The position numbers and the translations under genes were made by a program. Of a stretch of DNA of 46,771 nt, positions 7,995 through 16,408 are shown piece by piece (within the stretch, counting starts at the first letter, position 1; each line of letters opens with the position of its first letter). Below the pieces are notes generated by a model. The model did not search any database. It was not told the DNA's origin and saw only the letters and a list, made by a program, of their open reading frames with translations. This DNA is from an uncultured SAR86 cluster bacterium (GTDB lineage Bacteria > Pseudomonadota > Gammaproteobacteria > Magnimaribacterales > AG-339-G14). The stretch covers positions 1 through 46,771 of the forward strand of contig CACOQX010000007.1 of NCBI GenBank assembly GCA_902629465.1, read 5' to 3'.

Positions 7995-9671
7995 TTAAGT
8001 CAAAGACGACTTGATCATATCAGCTGCTTTTTCACCAATCATAATGGTTGGCGCATTTGTATTTCCTCCAACCAAGGTCGGCATGATGGAGGCATCAACA
8101 ACTCGAACATTTTCCAGCGCATGAACCTTGAGTTCATGATTTACAACACTCATATCGTCAGAACCCATTTTGCAAGTTCCTACTGGATGGTAGACGGTGT
8201 CTGCTCGGGCGCGCATTGCTTCTTCAATATCTGCATCGCTATTGATATCGACCGGATCTTGGACTTTTCTGGTGAAAGGTCTCAAAGGCTCAGCATCCAT
8301 GATTTCCATCATTTTGCGATAACCTTTAATCATGACATCCATATCTTCTCTCTCGGAAAAAAATTTAGGATCAATCTTTGGCGAATCAAAGGCATTATTC
8401 GAATTAAGTGTAACTTCACCTGTGGATTTTGGTCTTAACAGACAAACGTGACAGCCTAGACCATGGCCGAAAGCAATGGTTCTGCCATGATCAATTATTT
8501 TTGCCAAGACAAAGTGCAGTTGGATATCTGGAATTTCCAGACTTTCCTCGGTTTTGATAAAACCTCCAGCTTCGGCTACCGTAGAAGTCATTTGCCCCTT
8601 CCTAGTAAAAAGATATTTCAAAAGTTCATAGGGTTGACGATATAAAAGTGATTTAAATGAGAAGCCCAAAAGATCAGTATCATCTACGGGATGATTGGTA
8701 ATGTAATCGATGTGATCCTGAAGATTTTTCCCCACTCCTGGTACATCGAATATGGTATCTATTCCATGCCTGTTTAATTCTTCTGCAGGGCCTATGCCAG
8801 AGCGCATTAAGATTTGCGGCGAACCGAAAGCTCCAGAAGACACGACAACCTCTCGGTGACATTTCAAATGAATTTTATTTTTCTGTTTATCAAAACAATC
8901 AACGCCAGTTGCTTTATTACCGTCAAAAACAATTCTATCAACTTGGGTATCGGTTAAGACGGTCAGGTTGGGTCTATCTAAGTTTGGCGTAAGATAGGCT
9001 GCAGCGGCACTCCATCTTCTCCCTTGTTTTTGTGTCGTGTGATAATAACCAATGCCTTCTTGGTTAGCACCGTTAAAATCTTGGTTTTCTTTATGAAATT
9101 TTGTTCCTGCTTCAATAAAGTAGTCCTTATATTTTGAATTATTCTCTACAGCAGTGACATTTAATGGTCCTTCTTGACCATGAAATTCATTGTCTACCAA
9201 TTCGTTGTGTTCTGCTTTTTTAAAGTAAGGCAAAACTTCATCATAAGACCAACCGGAATTTCCAAGTTTTGACCAATGATCGTAATCCCAACGATGTCCT
9301 CTCACATAGAGCATGGCATTTATTGAACTCGATCCTCCTAAAGTCTTTCCTCTCGGTTGATAACCTTTTCGATGTTCTTCGGGCTCTTCTTTCATCGTAT
9401 GAGTTTGACCTGTTGGGTCAGCGACAACGACTTCTGTAGCAGGTAATTTTTCTTTAGCAAAACCTTTTTGAGGTTCGGTTTCAAAAGCCCAATTCATTTT
9501 ACTGGTTGGCCCCATGTATGCAAAAAGTGCAGGAACATGAATCCTAACGTCTTTATCTTTAGAACCAGCTTCTATTAAGCAAACTCTATGATTGGGATTT
9601 TCTGATAGTCTGCCAGCAAGGACACAACCGGCCGAGCCTGCTCCCAAAATAATATAATCGAATTCGTTCAT
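7995..9671 (-). CDS. GMC family FAD oxidoreductase (choline dehydrogenase-like)
   Basis: 558 residues, a complete GMC oxidoreductase. FAD-binding DYIILGAGSAGCVLAGRLSE starts at residue 4; GKTLGGSSSINAMLYVRG is the first GMC signature; SSGAFGSPQILMRSGIGP the second; YHPVGTCKMG contains the active-site His; and RVVDASIMPTLVGGNTNAPTIMIGEKAADM closes the FAD domain. Members oxidise alcohols. An insert after about residue 75 (VVADPTGQTHTMKEEPEEH) is unusual compared with choline dehydrogenase. Start supported by AAGGGGAAG before ATG. It lies 20 bp after the MDR reductase gene, suggesting coupled steps of alcohol oxidation and ketone/enone handling; substrate unknown. Confidence 0.93.
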   Translation of the reverse strand: MNEFDYIILGAGSAGCVLAGRLSENPNHRVCLIEAGSKDKDVRIHVPALFAYMGPTSKMNWAFETEPQKGFAKEKLPATEVVVADPTGQTHTMKEEPEEHRKGYQPRGKTLGGSSSINAMLYVRGHRWDYDHWSKLGNSGWSYDEVLPYFKKAEHNELVDNEFHGQEGPLNVTAVENNSKYKDYFIEAGTKFHKENQDFNGANQEGIGYYHTTQKQGRRWSAAAAYLTPNLDRPNLTVLTDTQVDRIVFDGNKATGVDCFDKQKNKIHLKCHREVVVSSGAFGSPQILMRSGIGPAEELNRHGIDTIFDVPGVGKNLQDHIDYITNHPVDDTDLLGFSFKSLLYRQPYELLKYLFTRKGQMTSTVAEAGGFIKTEESLEIPDIQLHFVLAKIIDHGRTIAFGHGLGCHVCLLRPKSTGEVTLNSNNAFDSPKIDPKFFSEREDMDVMIKGYRKMMEIMDAEPLRPFTRKVQDPVDINSDADIEEAMRARADTVYHPVGTCKMGSDDMSVVNHELKVHALENVRVVDASIMPTLVGGNTNAPTIMIGEKAADMIKSSLT

Positions 9672-9691
9672 TCTTCTTCCCCTTAATAAAT

Positions 9692-10699
9692 TTATTCCAT
9701 GGTGATGGAAATTTTTCCGAAATGCTTATTGTCAATTTGATGCTGAAAGGCGTTTGCCAATTCAGACAAATCAAATGAATCGCTTATGACGGGCTTAATC
9801 TTAGAATTCTCTAAATAATCAACCATAGCTTTTTGCGATTGATGATTAGCCATAGCAATCCCACTGGTTCTAACTTGTTTGAGGAAAATTCGCGGCAAAA
9901 CTAATTCGTTAGCCGCAGGCCCACTCAATACTCCGATCAAGGCAATATGGCCGCCAAGTTTCACTGCTCTAATCGATTCATTGAAGGTTTCTCCTCCGCC
10001 AACTTCAACAACATGGTCCACCCCTTCATTGTCAGTAACTTCCAGAACCTTTTCTCCCCATTTAGGATACTCTTTATAATTGATAACTTCATCTGCACCA
10101 AGTTCCTTAAGCTTTTCAGCTTTCTCTTCAGAAGAAGTAGTAGCAATGACTCTGGCTCCCATTTCTTTGGCAAACTGCAGAGCAATAATGGATACGCCCC
10201 CGGTGCCCTGAACTAAGACCGATTGCCCTGACTCAAGCCTCCCTTCGTCAACCAAAGCACGCCAAGCAGTTAATCCAGCACAGGGCAGGGTAGCTGCTTC
10301 TTGCAAAGACCATCTGGAAGGCATTTTTGTGACCGCCGTTTCTTTGATTGCAATGTATTCAGTAGCATATCCGTCTTGATTGTCACCAATGAAACTGAGA
10401 AATTCGTATCGGGGCGGACCATCTATCCAATTGGGAAAACAGGCACTCATTACCTGATCACCAACTTGCCAATTTTGCACAGCTGAGCCTATTTCAGTAA
10501 CTTCACCAGCAGCATCACCGAGCAAAACTCTTCCATCGTCTGTGGGTATCAAACCCAAAGCGCACATCAAATCATGATAATTGAGACTGCTTGCGTTTAC
10601 TTTAATTAAAATTTCATCTTCTTTTGGCTGAGGAATATCTACTTCTGTAAGTTTAAATTTGTCCAATCCTCCTGGTTTTTCGAGCTGCATTTGCCTCAT
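9692..10699 (-). CDS. Zinc-independent MDR-family reductase (quinone oxidoreductase-like)
   Basis: 335 residues of the medium-chain dehydrogenase/reductase superfamily. N-terminal GroES-like domain (SSLNYHDLMCALG instead of the CGSD zinc motif) and Rossmann domain with VLVQGTGGVSIIALQFAKEMGARVIAT (about 160-187). Catalytic zinc ligands and the structural four-Cys lobe are missing, which places it with NADPH quinone/enone reductases rather than alcohol dehydrogenases. A strong ribosome site (AAGGAG, ATG 7 bp on) fixes the start. First gene of a minus-strand run with the GMC oxidoreductase. Confidence 0.88.
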   Translation of the reverse strand: MRQMQLEKPGGLDKFKLTEVDIPQPKEDEILIKVNASSLNYHDLMCALGLIPTDDGRVLLGDAAGEVTEIGSAVQNWQVGDQVMSACFPNWIDGPPRYEFLSFIGDNQDGYATEYIAIKETAVTKMPSRWSLQEAATLPCAGLTAWRALVDEGRLESGQSVLVQGTGGVSIIALQFAKEMGARVIATTSSEEKAEKLKELGADEVINYKEYPKWGEKVLEVTDNEGVDHVVEVGGGETFNESIRAVKLGGHIALIGVLSGPAANELVLPRIFLKQVRTSGIAMANHQSQKAMVDYLENSKIKPVISDSFDLSELANAFQHQIDNKHFGKISITME

Positions 10700-10714
10700 T
10701 TATGTCTCCTTACT

Positions 10715-10739
10715 TTTTTTGTTTTATTAGAACAAAAAA
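10715..10739. repeat. Inverted repeat before the MDR/GMC operon
   Basis: TTTTTTGTT (10715-10723) and AACAAAAAA (10731-10739) form a 9-bp inverted repeat with a 7-base spacer, 15 bp upstream of the MDR start and just ahead of its ribosome site. It could be a repressor operator or only a low-complexity AT hairpin in the leader. Confidence 0.35.
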
Positions 10740-11116
10740 GCGTTGGGAAATGAATGAAAATCCATAATTTAAAAAGAATAAAAAAATTTTTTTTTATAAC
10801 CTATTTGAAAAATCTTATAATTTTTTATAAAATTTTTGAAAAAACTGGGTCTTACATCTAGTAAAAAAGCCTTAAAGAACTATACTTTGAGCGATTTTAA
10901 TCGATTGTATTTTATTGAATCACTTATTTCTCAATAAAAGTGCAAAAAGTGGCATTTTTGCTATTTTTCAATTAATTTTGCTCTCTTTTTACAGTTGTAT
11001 AATACTTTCGATTTTAAGAGGTTGCTTAGTAAAAATCTTAATTTATCGAATGAACTTTTAAGAAAATTAGCTCTCTACTAAGTATCTTAATTAACCATCA
11101 GCTTAAGGAGTTAGCG
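10740..11116. other. AT-rich intergenic region
   Basis: About 380 bp without a supported gene. It is made of long A and T runs up to about 10860, then the candidate promoter and leader of the microprotein gene. No tRNA or repeat array was seen. Confidence 0.6.
10998..11003 (+). promoter_or_regulatory. Candidate -10 box of the microprotein transcript
   Basis: A perfect TATAAT at 10998-11003, preceded by TG, with only a weak -35 (TTTTGC region, about 16 bp upstream). Transcription from about 11010 would give a leader of some 105 bases in which CTTAGTA (about 11026-11032) can pair with TACTAAG (about 11077-11083). Confidence 0.45.
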
Positions 11117-11209
11117 ATGATAAATAGAGTGGTGACTGGAACTTTAGGATTTGGTTTTTGCCTCTCTTTTATACTTTATTTAGGAGTGATAGGAATAAAT
11201 TTTTTCTAA
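11117..11209 (+). CDS. 30-residue single-pass hydrophobic microprotein
   Basis: A short ORF, MINRVVTGTLGFGFCLSFIL followed by YLGVIGINFF, preceded at the right distance by a strong ribosome site (TTAAGGAG, 6 bp before ATG). Residues about 6-29 are a Gly-rich hydrophobic stretch long enough to span the inner membrane. It stands alone: a TATAAT box lies about 115 bp upstream and a strong terminator starts 38 bp after its stop, so it looks like a monocistronic message of under 300 bases. I do not recognise the family; size and composition recall small inner-membrane regulators or, less likely, a type I toxin. Translation is inferred only from the ribosome site and reading frame. Confidence 0.55.
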   Translation: MINRVVTGTLGFGFCLSFILYLGVIGINFF

Positions 11210-11247
11210 ACCTATAAAGCAATAAATTTATAAAGTTCTCCCCCCTT

Positions 11248-11280
11248 AATCCCCTCGCTTCGGTGAGGGGATTTCTTTTT
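11248..11280 (+). terminator. Rho-independent terminator
   Basis: A 9-bp stem AATCCCCTC (11248-11256) with GAGGGGATT (11265-11273), closed by an 8-base loop containing CTTCGG, then TTCTTTTT. It ends the microprotein transcript; the next gene starts about 105 bp later. Confidence 0.88.
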
Positions 11281-11385
11281 AAGAAATAATAATCTAGAGT
11301 TAATTTTGGTCGCGCAATTTGAAGAATTTAAAATAGCCGGAGCTCAGCTAGTTTTAAAGCTTCTGTGAGAAAAAGTTTTCGTTGA

Positions 11386-12336
11386 ATGAATTTATTTAAA
11401 AAAATAATCTTTTGGTTCTTTCTTATTTCGCTAACTTTCTTCTTTATCTCAACGGGTTACTATTTTTACCATAAATCTGCAGTGATATCCGAGCTAAAAG
11501 CTCAAAGCAAAATAATTGAAACTTCATATGGGGAAATTGAATATAAGATTTCTGGGAAAAATGGTCCAATTATTTTATATGTTCATGGCACACCTGGGGG
11601 GTATGACAGAAATTTCCCTTTTGGAGATGAATATAAAATTATCAATATTTCAAGACCGGGATATCTAAGAACTCCTCTTTCATCAGGTATTAAACCAAAG
11701 GATCAAGCAAAACTTTATAAAGCTTTATTAGACAGTCTAGAGATTGAGTCGGTTTTTGTTTTTGGCAGTTCTGGCGGGGGGCCTTCAGCGATTGAATTTG
11801 CAATTTTGTACCCTGAAATGACCAATGGCCTAATTTCTTACGAAGCTATTACTAAATCTTGGGTAAATAGACCCGATGGAGCAGAATCTTTGTCAGAACA
11901 ATCAGATTTACAACTTTGGTGTATTTTTAAAATTGCTGAACTGATGGGAATTGAAACCATGGTCTCTTTTTTAATGCCAAATCCTCTTAATCAAGAAAAA
12001 GTTTTAGCTAATAAGACTCAGTCCAATAAATTCAAAGATAATTTCTGGTCTGTTTGGCCTATGTCTTTGAGAAAAGAAGGGTATGAAAATGATTTTAAAA
12101 ATTATCTAAACTTATCTTTATCATTAGAAAAAATTTCTGTTCCAACTATCGCAATTCATGGCGATGAAGATATAAATGTAAATATCAGTCATTCAAAGGA
12201 ATTATCATTAAAGGTAAAAAATTCAAAAATTTATGTTATCGAAGGCGCAGATCATTTCATGCATTTTTCTCATAATAAAGAGATCAAAGAAATTTTGGAT
12301 ACTTTTATTACAGACAACTTAAAATCCCTTTATTAA
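11386..12336 (+). CDS. Membrane-anchored alpha/beta hydrolase
   Basis: 316 residues. Residues about 5-27 are a single hydrophobic anchor. The fold follows: oxyanion loop YVHGTPGG (65-72), nucleophile elbow GSSGG (127-131, Ser129), acid in HGDEDINVN and catalytic His in GADHFMHF near the C-terminus. All triad parts are present, so it is an active esterase/lipase-like or epoxide-hydrolase-like enzyme of unknown substrate, probably facing the periplasm. It is followed two bases later by a second, lipidated serine hydrolase, so the pair is likely co-transcribed. Confidence 0.85.
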   Translation: MNLFKKIIFWFFLISLTFFFISTGYYFYHKSAVISELKAQSKIIETSYGEIEYKISGKNGPIILYVHGTPGGYDRNFPFGDEYKIINISRPGYLRTPLSSGIKPKDQAKLYKALLDSLEIESVFVFGSSGGGPSAIEFAILYPEMTNGLISYEAITKSWVNRPDGAESLSEQSDLQLWCIFKIAELMGIETMVSFLMPNPLNQEKVLANKTQSNKFKDNFWSVWPMSLRKEGYENDFKNYLNLSLSLEKISVPTIAIHGDEDINVNISHSKELSLKVKNSKIYVIEGADHFMHFSHNKEIKEILDTFITDNLKSLY

Positions 12337-12338
12337 GG

Positions 12339-13724
12339 ATGGCATACATAAGGACAAAATTAATAGTACTCGTTTTGAGTATTTTAATCCTTTCCTGCGG
12401 AGGTGGAGGAAATTCATTACCCCCACCTGAACCCGAACTTCAACCATTTAGTTGGCAGGTTGTAAGCCCGGAGTCTCAGGGACTAAATAGCGCTAAAGTT
12501 CAGGCTGCTATGAATGTAGCAATGGAGGATGGTAAGTTCTCTCAAGCTGCAATTATTATCAAAGATGGAAAAATAGTCGCTGAGGAGTATAAAGGGATAG
12601 GTACTGTAGAAAAAACTTTAATCCTTGAGTCTGGTTCAGCTTGGACTTCTACTACTGTAGATATAGCATTTGGCTCGAAAGATGCAAATAGCTTAGTCAC
12701 TAGCTGGTCTGTGGCAAAATCCTACACTAGCATTATTTTTGGTATAGCTCAGGAAAAAGGTTATTTTACAAATGGCCTTGAAACTTCTGCGGCAACTTAT
12801 TTGACTGAATGGGCAAATGACTCAAGAAATACAATCACACTTAAAAATCTCTTGGATATGCGCTCTGGATTGGAGCCCGCTTGCTACGACTCGTCTAGCT
12901 CATCTTGGACAATTTGTAATGCTGTGACTATAGGAAGCGGAGGAGGTTTGACGAGCGCAACAAATCAACTTGTAGGATGTATCAATAGAAATCTAGCAGC
13001 TACAGGACAAGCACATAATTGGTATCTAAATGGGAGTGTTAATTTTGAAAGTGGTTATTTCGTATATCAAAATTGCGACACAATGGTTTTGGGTGAAATT
13101 TTTTATCGAGCGGTAGGTCAGGATATAAAGACATTTGCTGATACTTATTTGTTTTCAAAATTAAACATAACCGCAGATTGGTGGCGAGATAATGTTTCTG
13201 GAGGTCAAGCTAATGGAAATTATTTATCATATTGCTGCCTCGACATGACTGCGAGAGATTTTGCCAAAGTTGCATTGCTTTTGGTAAATGACGGTATCTG
13301 GCAAGGAGAACAAGTTGTTCCTTTGAGTTATGTTCAGGCTATTAAAAATATTACAACCACTTCCGTAGTAAGTGAAACGTATGGCGGCGTTCAAAGTTAT
13401 GGTCTTAAGTTTTGGTCATTGTATGGAGCCAGTAACTGTGGCGCCCAAGCCAATCAAAAATGTGTTCCTGATAATACAGTAATTACTCCAATTGGATTTG
13501 ATGGACAATATATGTTGATGGATTTTACGAATAAACTCATCATGATTAGATTTGGTTTGTATGCTCCTGTAGAACAGGTTTCGTCTGACAAAAAAATGAT
13601 TGAAGCTTTTCCCAATGCTTCAAATTTCATAGTTACCGCTCCATTAGCTGCTACAGGCTCTAACCTAAATCCTGTTGTACGTTTTTTTCCTGCAGCTAAC
13701 TTTTGGTACAGTCTCAATAATTAG
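12339..13724 (+). CDS. Beta-lactamase-family (class C-like) serine hydrolase lipoprotein
   Basis: 461 residues. The signal ends in LILSC with a Gly tract after it (Cys20 lipidated), then a Pro-rich linker, so it is an envelope lipoprotein. The catalytic S-x-x-K is SVAK (125-128) within TSWSVAKSYTS, as in the class C beta-lactamase/esterase/DD-peptidase family; LKNLLDMRSGLEPACYD matches the helix after the active site. Several Cys (for example CYD, TICN, GCINRN, QNCD, YCCLD) suggest disulfides in the periplasm. More probably an esterase than a drug-resistance enzyme. Its TAG overlaps the stop of the convergent selO gene by four bases. Confidence 0.85.
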   Translation: MAYIRTKLIVLVLSILILSCGGGGNSLPPPEPELQPFSWQVVSPESQGLNSAKVQAAMNVAMEDGKFSQAAIIIKDGKIVAEEYKGIGTVEKTLILESGSAWTSTTVDIAFGSKDANSLVTSWSVAKSYTSIIFGIAQEKGYFTNGLETSAATYLTEWANDSRNTITLKNLLDMRSGLEPACYDSSSSSWTICNAVTIGSGGGLTSATNQLVGCINRNLAATGQAHNWYLNGSVNFESGYFVYQNCDTMVLGEIFYRAVGQDIKTFADTYLFSKLNITADWWRDNVSGGQANGNYLSYCCLDMTARDFAKVALLLVNDGIWQGEQVVPLSYVQAIKNITTTSVVSETYGGVQSYGLKFWSLYGASNCGAQANQKCVPDNTVITPIGFDGQYMLMDFTNKLIMIRFGLYAPVEQVSSDKKMIEAFPNASNFIVTAPLAATGSNLNPVVRFFPAANFWYSLNN

Positions 13725-15148
13725 GAAGAACAGGATATCTCTAACTTTTTACTCCAGTCAGGAGGGGCTTTTGCGTAATCCTCAAAATTCTCATTATCTT
13801 GGTAAGGGTTCTTCAAAACCTCAATTAAGTTATAAAGTTTCGAAAAATCAGAATTCTCCGCATCCTGAATGGCTTCTTGAGCAAGGTAGTTTCTAAGAAT
13901 ATATTTTGGATTACTCTTCTCCATAATCTGTTTTCTTTTTTCAAAAGTATTTTTCTCATCTTTTAAACGCTTTTGATATTTATCAAACCATAGTTTCCCT
14001 TCTTGATCTTCAAATAAATAAATATCTGTTTTGGAAAGCGCCCTAAAAGTATTTGTGTAATCTTTTTTATTTATTTTCATCCATGTAAGTAACTCTTCGG
14101 TCAGCTTAAGATCATTTGGTTTAATTTCAGTTAAGCCTAATTTTTTTCTAAAGATATTTGTGAGCTCTTCATAAAATATTTTTTCGTAGGTATTTATTAT
14201 TTCTTTGGTTCTTTCTAATTCAATATGATCTTTAAGGGCAGCAGCAAGGGCATGACAGTTCCATAAGCCTATCGAGGGTTGGTTGTTGAAAGCATAGCGT
14301 CCTTGGTGATCTGAGTGATTGCAAATGAATCCTGGATTGTAATCATCAAGAAATCCAAAAGGCCCATAATCAAAAGTCTCTCCTAAGATAGACATATTGT
14401 CGGTGTTCATTACGCCATGAGCAAAACCAAAAGCCTGCCATTTGGCAATGAGTCTCGCTGTCGAATGCACAATTTTTTCGAATAAATCGGTATAGGCATC
14501 TTTTGAGTCTTTAAGCTCAGGAAAATAATTTTCAATCACATGATCTAGCAAAATCGGAATGAATTCTGATTTTTTGTTATGCATGAGATATTCAAAATGT
14601 CCAAAGCGAATATGAGTTTTTGCAACTCTTACCATCATTGCTCCAAATTCGGTTTTTTCCCTGAAGACTGGTTCATCGCTCCCAATCACAATCAACGATC
14701 GAGAACTCGGAATGCCAAGATGATACATGGCCTCGCCACATAAATACTCTCTAATAGTTGATCGCAATACTGCTCTACCATCGCCAAACCTTGAATAGGG
14801 CGTTTTGCCAGCACCCTTGATATGTAAATCTATCAAGCCATCTTTAGTCTGCAATTGACCCAATAAAATACCTCTACCATCGCCAAGTTGAGGAACCCAA
14901 GAACCAAATTGATGTCCAGCATATACCATAGATAGCGGCGCACTCTGCTTGAAAGGTTTATTACCGTTTACGTATGGCACTAAATCTTTAGGATCAAGAT
15001 TCTTTGGAAAGTCTAAGATTTCTGCTAGGTCTTTATTGAAGTGAATCAACCTTGGATTATCGAAAGGTGTCCAAGATTGCTTATGAAAAAAATCTTCAGG
15101 CAAATCAGCGAATTTATTTGAAAATTTTAAACTGTCCAGTTCCTGCAT
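13721..15148 (-). CDS. selO: Protein adenylyltransferase SelO (YdiU)
   Basis: 475 residues, the full length of the SelO pseudokinase-fold AMPylase, which transfers AMP from ATP to Ser/Thr/Tyr of redox proteins. Seen: YAGHQFGSWVPQLGDGRGILLGQ (about 77-100), HIKGAGKTPYSRFGDGRAVLRS, GEAMYHLGIPSSRSL and FAHGVMNTDNMSILG, with FDYGPFGFLDDYNPGF. The C-terminus is CSS, carrying Cys where some homologues carry selenocysteine, so no Sec insertion is needed. Divergent from the VOC gene with only 32 bp between starts, and convergent with the serine hydrolase gene. Confidence 0.94.
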   Translation of the reverse strand: MQELDSLKFSNKFADLPEDFFHKQSWTPFDNPRLIHFNKDLAEILDFPKNLDPKDLVPYVNGNKPFKQSAPLSMVYAGHQFGSWVPQLGDGRGILLGQLQTKDGLIDLHIKGAGKTPYSRFGDGRAVLRSTIREYLCGEAMYHLGIPSSRSLIVIGSDEPVFREKTEFGAMMVRVAKTHIRFGHFEYLMHNKKSEFIPILLDHVIENYFPELKDSKDAYTDLFEKIVHSTARLIAKWQAFGFAHGVMNTDNMSILGETFDYGPFGFLDDYNPGFICNHSDHQGRYAFNNQPSIGLWNCHALAAALKDHIELERTKEIINTYEKIFYEELTNIFRKKLGLTEIKPNDLKLTEELLTWMKINKKDYTNTFRALSKTDIYLFEDQEGKLWFDKYQKRLKDEKNTFEKRKQIMEKSNPKYILRNYLAQEAIQDAENSDFSKLYNLIEVLKNPYQDNENFEDYAKAPPDWSKKLEISCSS

Positions 15149-15180
15149 ATCTTGTAATTATATAGGTTAGAATTTGCCTG

Positions 15181-15870
15181 ATGTTTAAAGATGAAAAACT
15201 AAATTTAGATTTATATCAAAACCTCAATTCCAATCAAGCTCCAGACGATTTTCACCACGTAGCTTTTAAAACCTTAAATTATGAAGCCATGGTTGATTTT
15301 TATACCAAGCTTTTTGGCTGTGAACCTTTATATACAAGCGAAGAATTAACTTTTCTAGCTTTTGATGTGGAGCATCACAGAGTAGCTATTGCCAATACCT
15401 CAGGTGTTTTTAAAAATCTTGGAATCATTCCAAAAACCATCATGCGAATAAAAAACTGGATGAATCGCAAGTTGCCTTCAATTATAGGTTTAGATCATAT
15501 TTCTTATAAGTTGAATCCTATTGAAAAGTGGTTTGAGTTTTATCACAAAGCCAAAGAACAAGGTTTGGAACCTTATTGGACAATCAATCATGGATGGATT
15601 ACTGGAATGTATTACAAAGATCCGGATGGTAATTTAGTAGAAATATTTTTTGAACATTGGCGCAACCAAGAAGAATTCAAAACTAATATTTCTCCAGATT
15701 TTTCCGACGAACCCATCGGCACCAACTTGGATATCGATGTGCTTTATGACATGTTTAAACAAGGAGCTTCATTTGAAGACCTTATCCGAAAAGGAAATAC
15801 CGTTCCAGAGGGCAAGAAACCAGTCGCCGGCATGGAAGCGGTGACCAATATGCGCAAAAAATTTAAATAA
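15181..15870 (+). CDS. VOC-family (glyoxalase/extradiol dioxygenase-like) protein
   Basis: 229 residues with paired beta-alpha-beta-beta-beta modules of the vicinal-oxygen-chelate fold: FHHVAFKTLNYEAMVDFYTKLFG (about 24-46) and GLDHISYKLNPIEKWFEFYHKAKEQG, then MYYKDPDGNLVEIFFEHW with a metal-ligand Glu. Metal ligands appear to be His at the start of each module and Glu157-like in VEIFFE. A 60-residue C-terminal tail (DLDVLYDMFKQGASFEDLIRKG) is extra. Cytosolic; reaction unknown, probably a dioxygenase-like or lyase activity on an aromatic or aldehyde substrate. No clear ribosome site. Confidence 0.83.
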   Translation: MFKDEKLNLDLYQNLNSNQAPDDFHHVAFKTLNYEAMVDFYTKLFGCEPLYTSEELTFLAFDVEHHRVAIANTSGVFKNLGIIPKTIMRIKNWMNRKLPSIIGLDHISYKLNPIEKWFEFYHKAKEQGLEPYWTINHGWITGMYYKDPDGNLVEIFFEHWRNQEEFKTNISPDFSDEPIGTNLDIDVLYDMFKQGASFEDLIRKGNTVPEGKKPVAGMEAVTNMRKKFK

Positions 15871-15902
15871 TTCAATTCCTACAAATTTACTTTTTTCTTT
15901 TG

Positions 15903-15936
15903 AAGATTCAACTATCATGAATCTTTAAATATTTTT
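15903..15936 (+). terminator. Probable rho-independent terminator
   Basis: Perfect 8-bp inverted repeat AAGATTCA (15903-15910) and TGAATCTT (15918-15925) followed by AAATATTTTT. It follows the VOC gene and precedes the next ribosome site, so it may also sit in that gene's leader. Confidence 0.55.
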
Positions 15937-15946
15937 AGGAGAAAAC

Positions 15947-16369
15947 ATGAAAAAAATAATGATTATTTTAATGGCGTCTTTAATGTCATTTGGTCTCTTT
16001 GGTCTAAAGGTAAGTGCTGATGAGAAATTTACTTTATCTGGAAAAGTAACTTCCATTTCTTTGACTGACCAAGGCGGAGTGATTAACGTATCTAGTAAAG
16101 CCGGAAGATATGGCAAAGTCTTTCTGACCTACAACTTAAAGTTGGATAACCCAAATTACACAACGCAAGGATCCTTTATTGGTCGTGGGGTTGGAATCAA
16201 TGATGATGGAAATCGAAATTCAGGGTCCCGTCAAGGCGTTTGGAAAAGAGAGGGTAATATCATTACCTTTCATTCTTTAGATGATGTTACTGATGGTAAT
16301 CGAAATTTCTGTATTTCTAAATTGAATCTAACCGAGGAAACTTTGGAGATGACTTTTTACCCATTTTAA
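15947..16369 (+). CDS. Small exported protein of unknown function
   Basis: 140 residues with a typical Sec signal peptide (MKKIMIILMASLMSFGLFGL, cleavage near VSADE), then about 115 residues rich in Gly, Ser, Thr and Asn with alternating hydrophobic residues, as in an all-beta domain: KFTLSGKVTSISL, GRYGKVFLTYNLKLDN, GSFIGRGVGIND, GVWKREGNIITFHSLDD. The ribosome site TTAGGAG fixes the start. I do not recognise the family. Bounded by terminators on both sides, so it is a single-gene unit; it may be a periplasmic or secreted binding protein. Confidence 0.75.
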   Translation: MKKIMIILMASLMSFGLFGLKVSADEKFTLSGKVTSISLTDQGGVINVSSKAGRYGKVFLTYNLKLDNPNYTTQGSFIGRGVGINDDGNRNSGSRQGVWKREGNIITFHSLDDVTDGNRNFCISKLNLTEETLEMTFYPF

Positions 16370-16376
16370 TTTTTTT

Positions 16377-16408
16377 GAGGGGAAGTTAGACTTTCCCTCT
16401 TAAAAAAT
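16377..16408. terminator. Bidirectional terminator
   Basis: GAGGGGAAG (16377-16385) pairs with CTTTCCCTC (16391-16399) with one G-U pair; the stem is preceded by a T run and followed by TTAAAAAATC. It lies between convergent genes ending at 16369 and 16400 and can end both. Confidence 0.75.

Noticed and set aside
10804-10825. TTGAAA with TATAAA 15 bp on, as a further promoter in the AT-rich gap
   Set aside because: The region is almost only A and T, so such matches are expected by chance; spacing is also poor.
11336-11353. A tRNA-like stretch (GCCGGAGCTCAGCTAGTT) before the alpha/beta hydrolase gene
   Set aside because: It resembles a tRNA acceptor/D-arm start, but no anticodon arm, no T-arm box (GGTTCRANTCC) and no closing acceptor strand follow, so it is not a tRNA. 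A remnant cannot be shown.
12339-13724. Beta-lactamase resistance gene
   Set aside because: The SVAK motif belongs to a broad family with many esterases and peptidases; nothing else points to drug hydrolysis.
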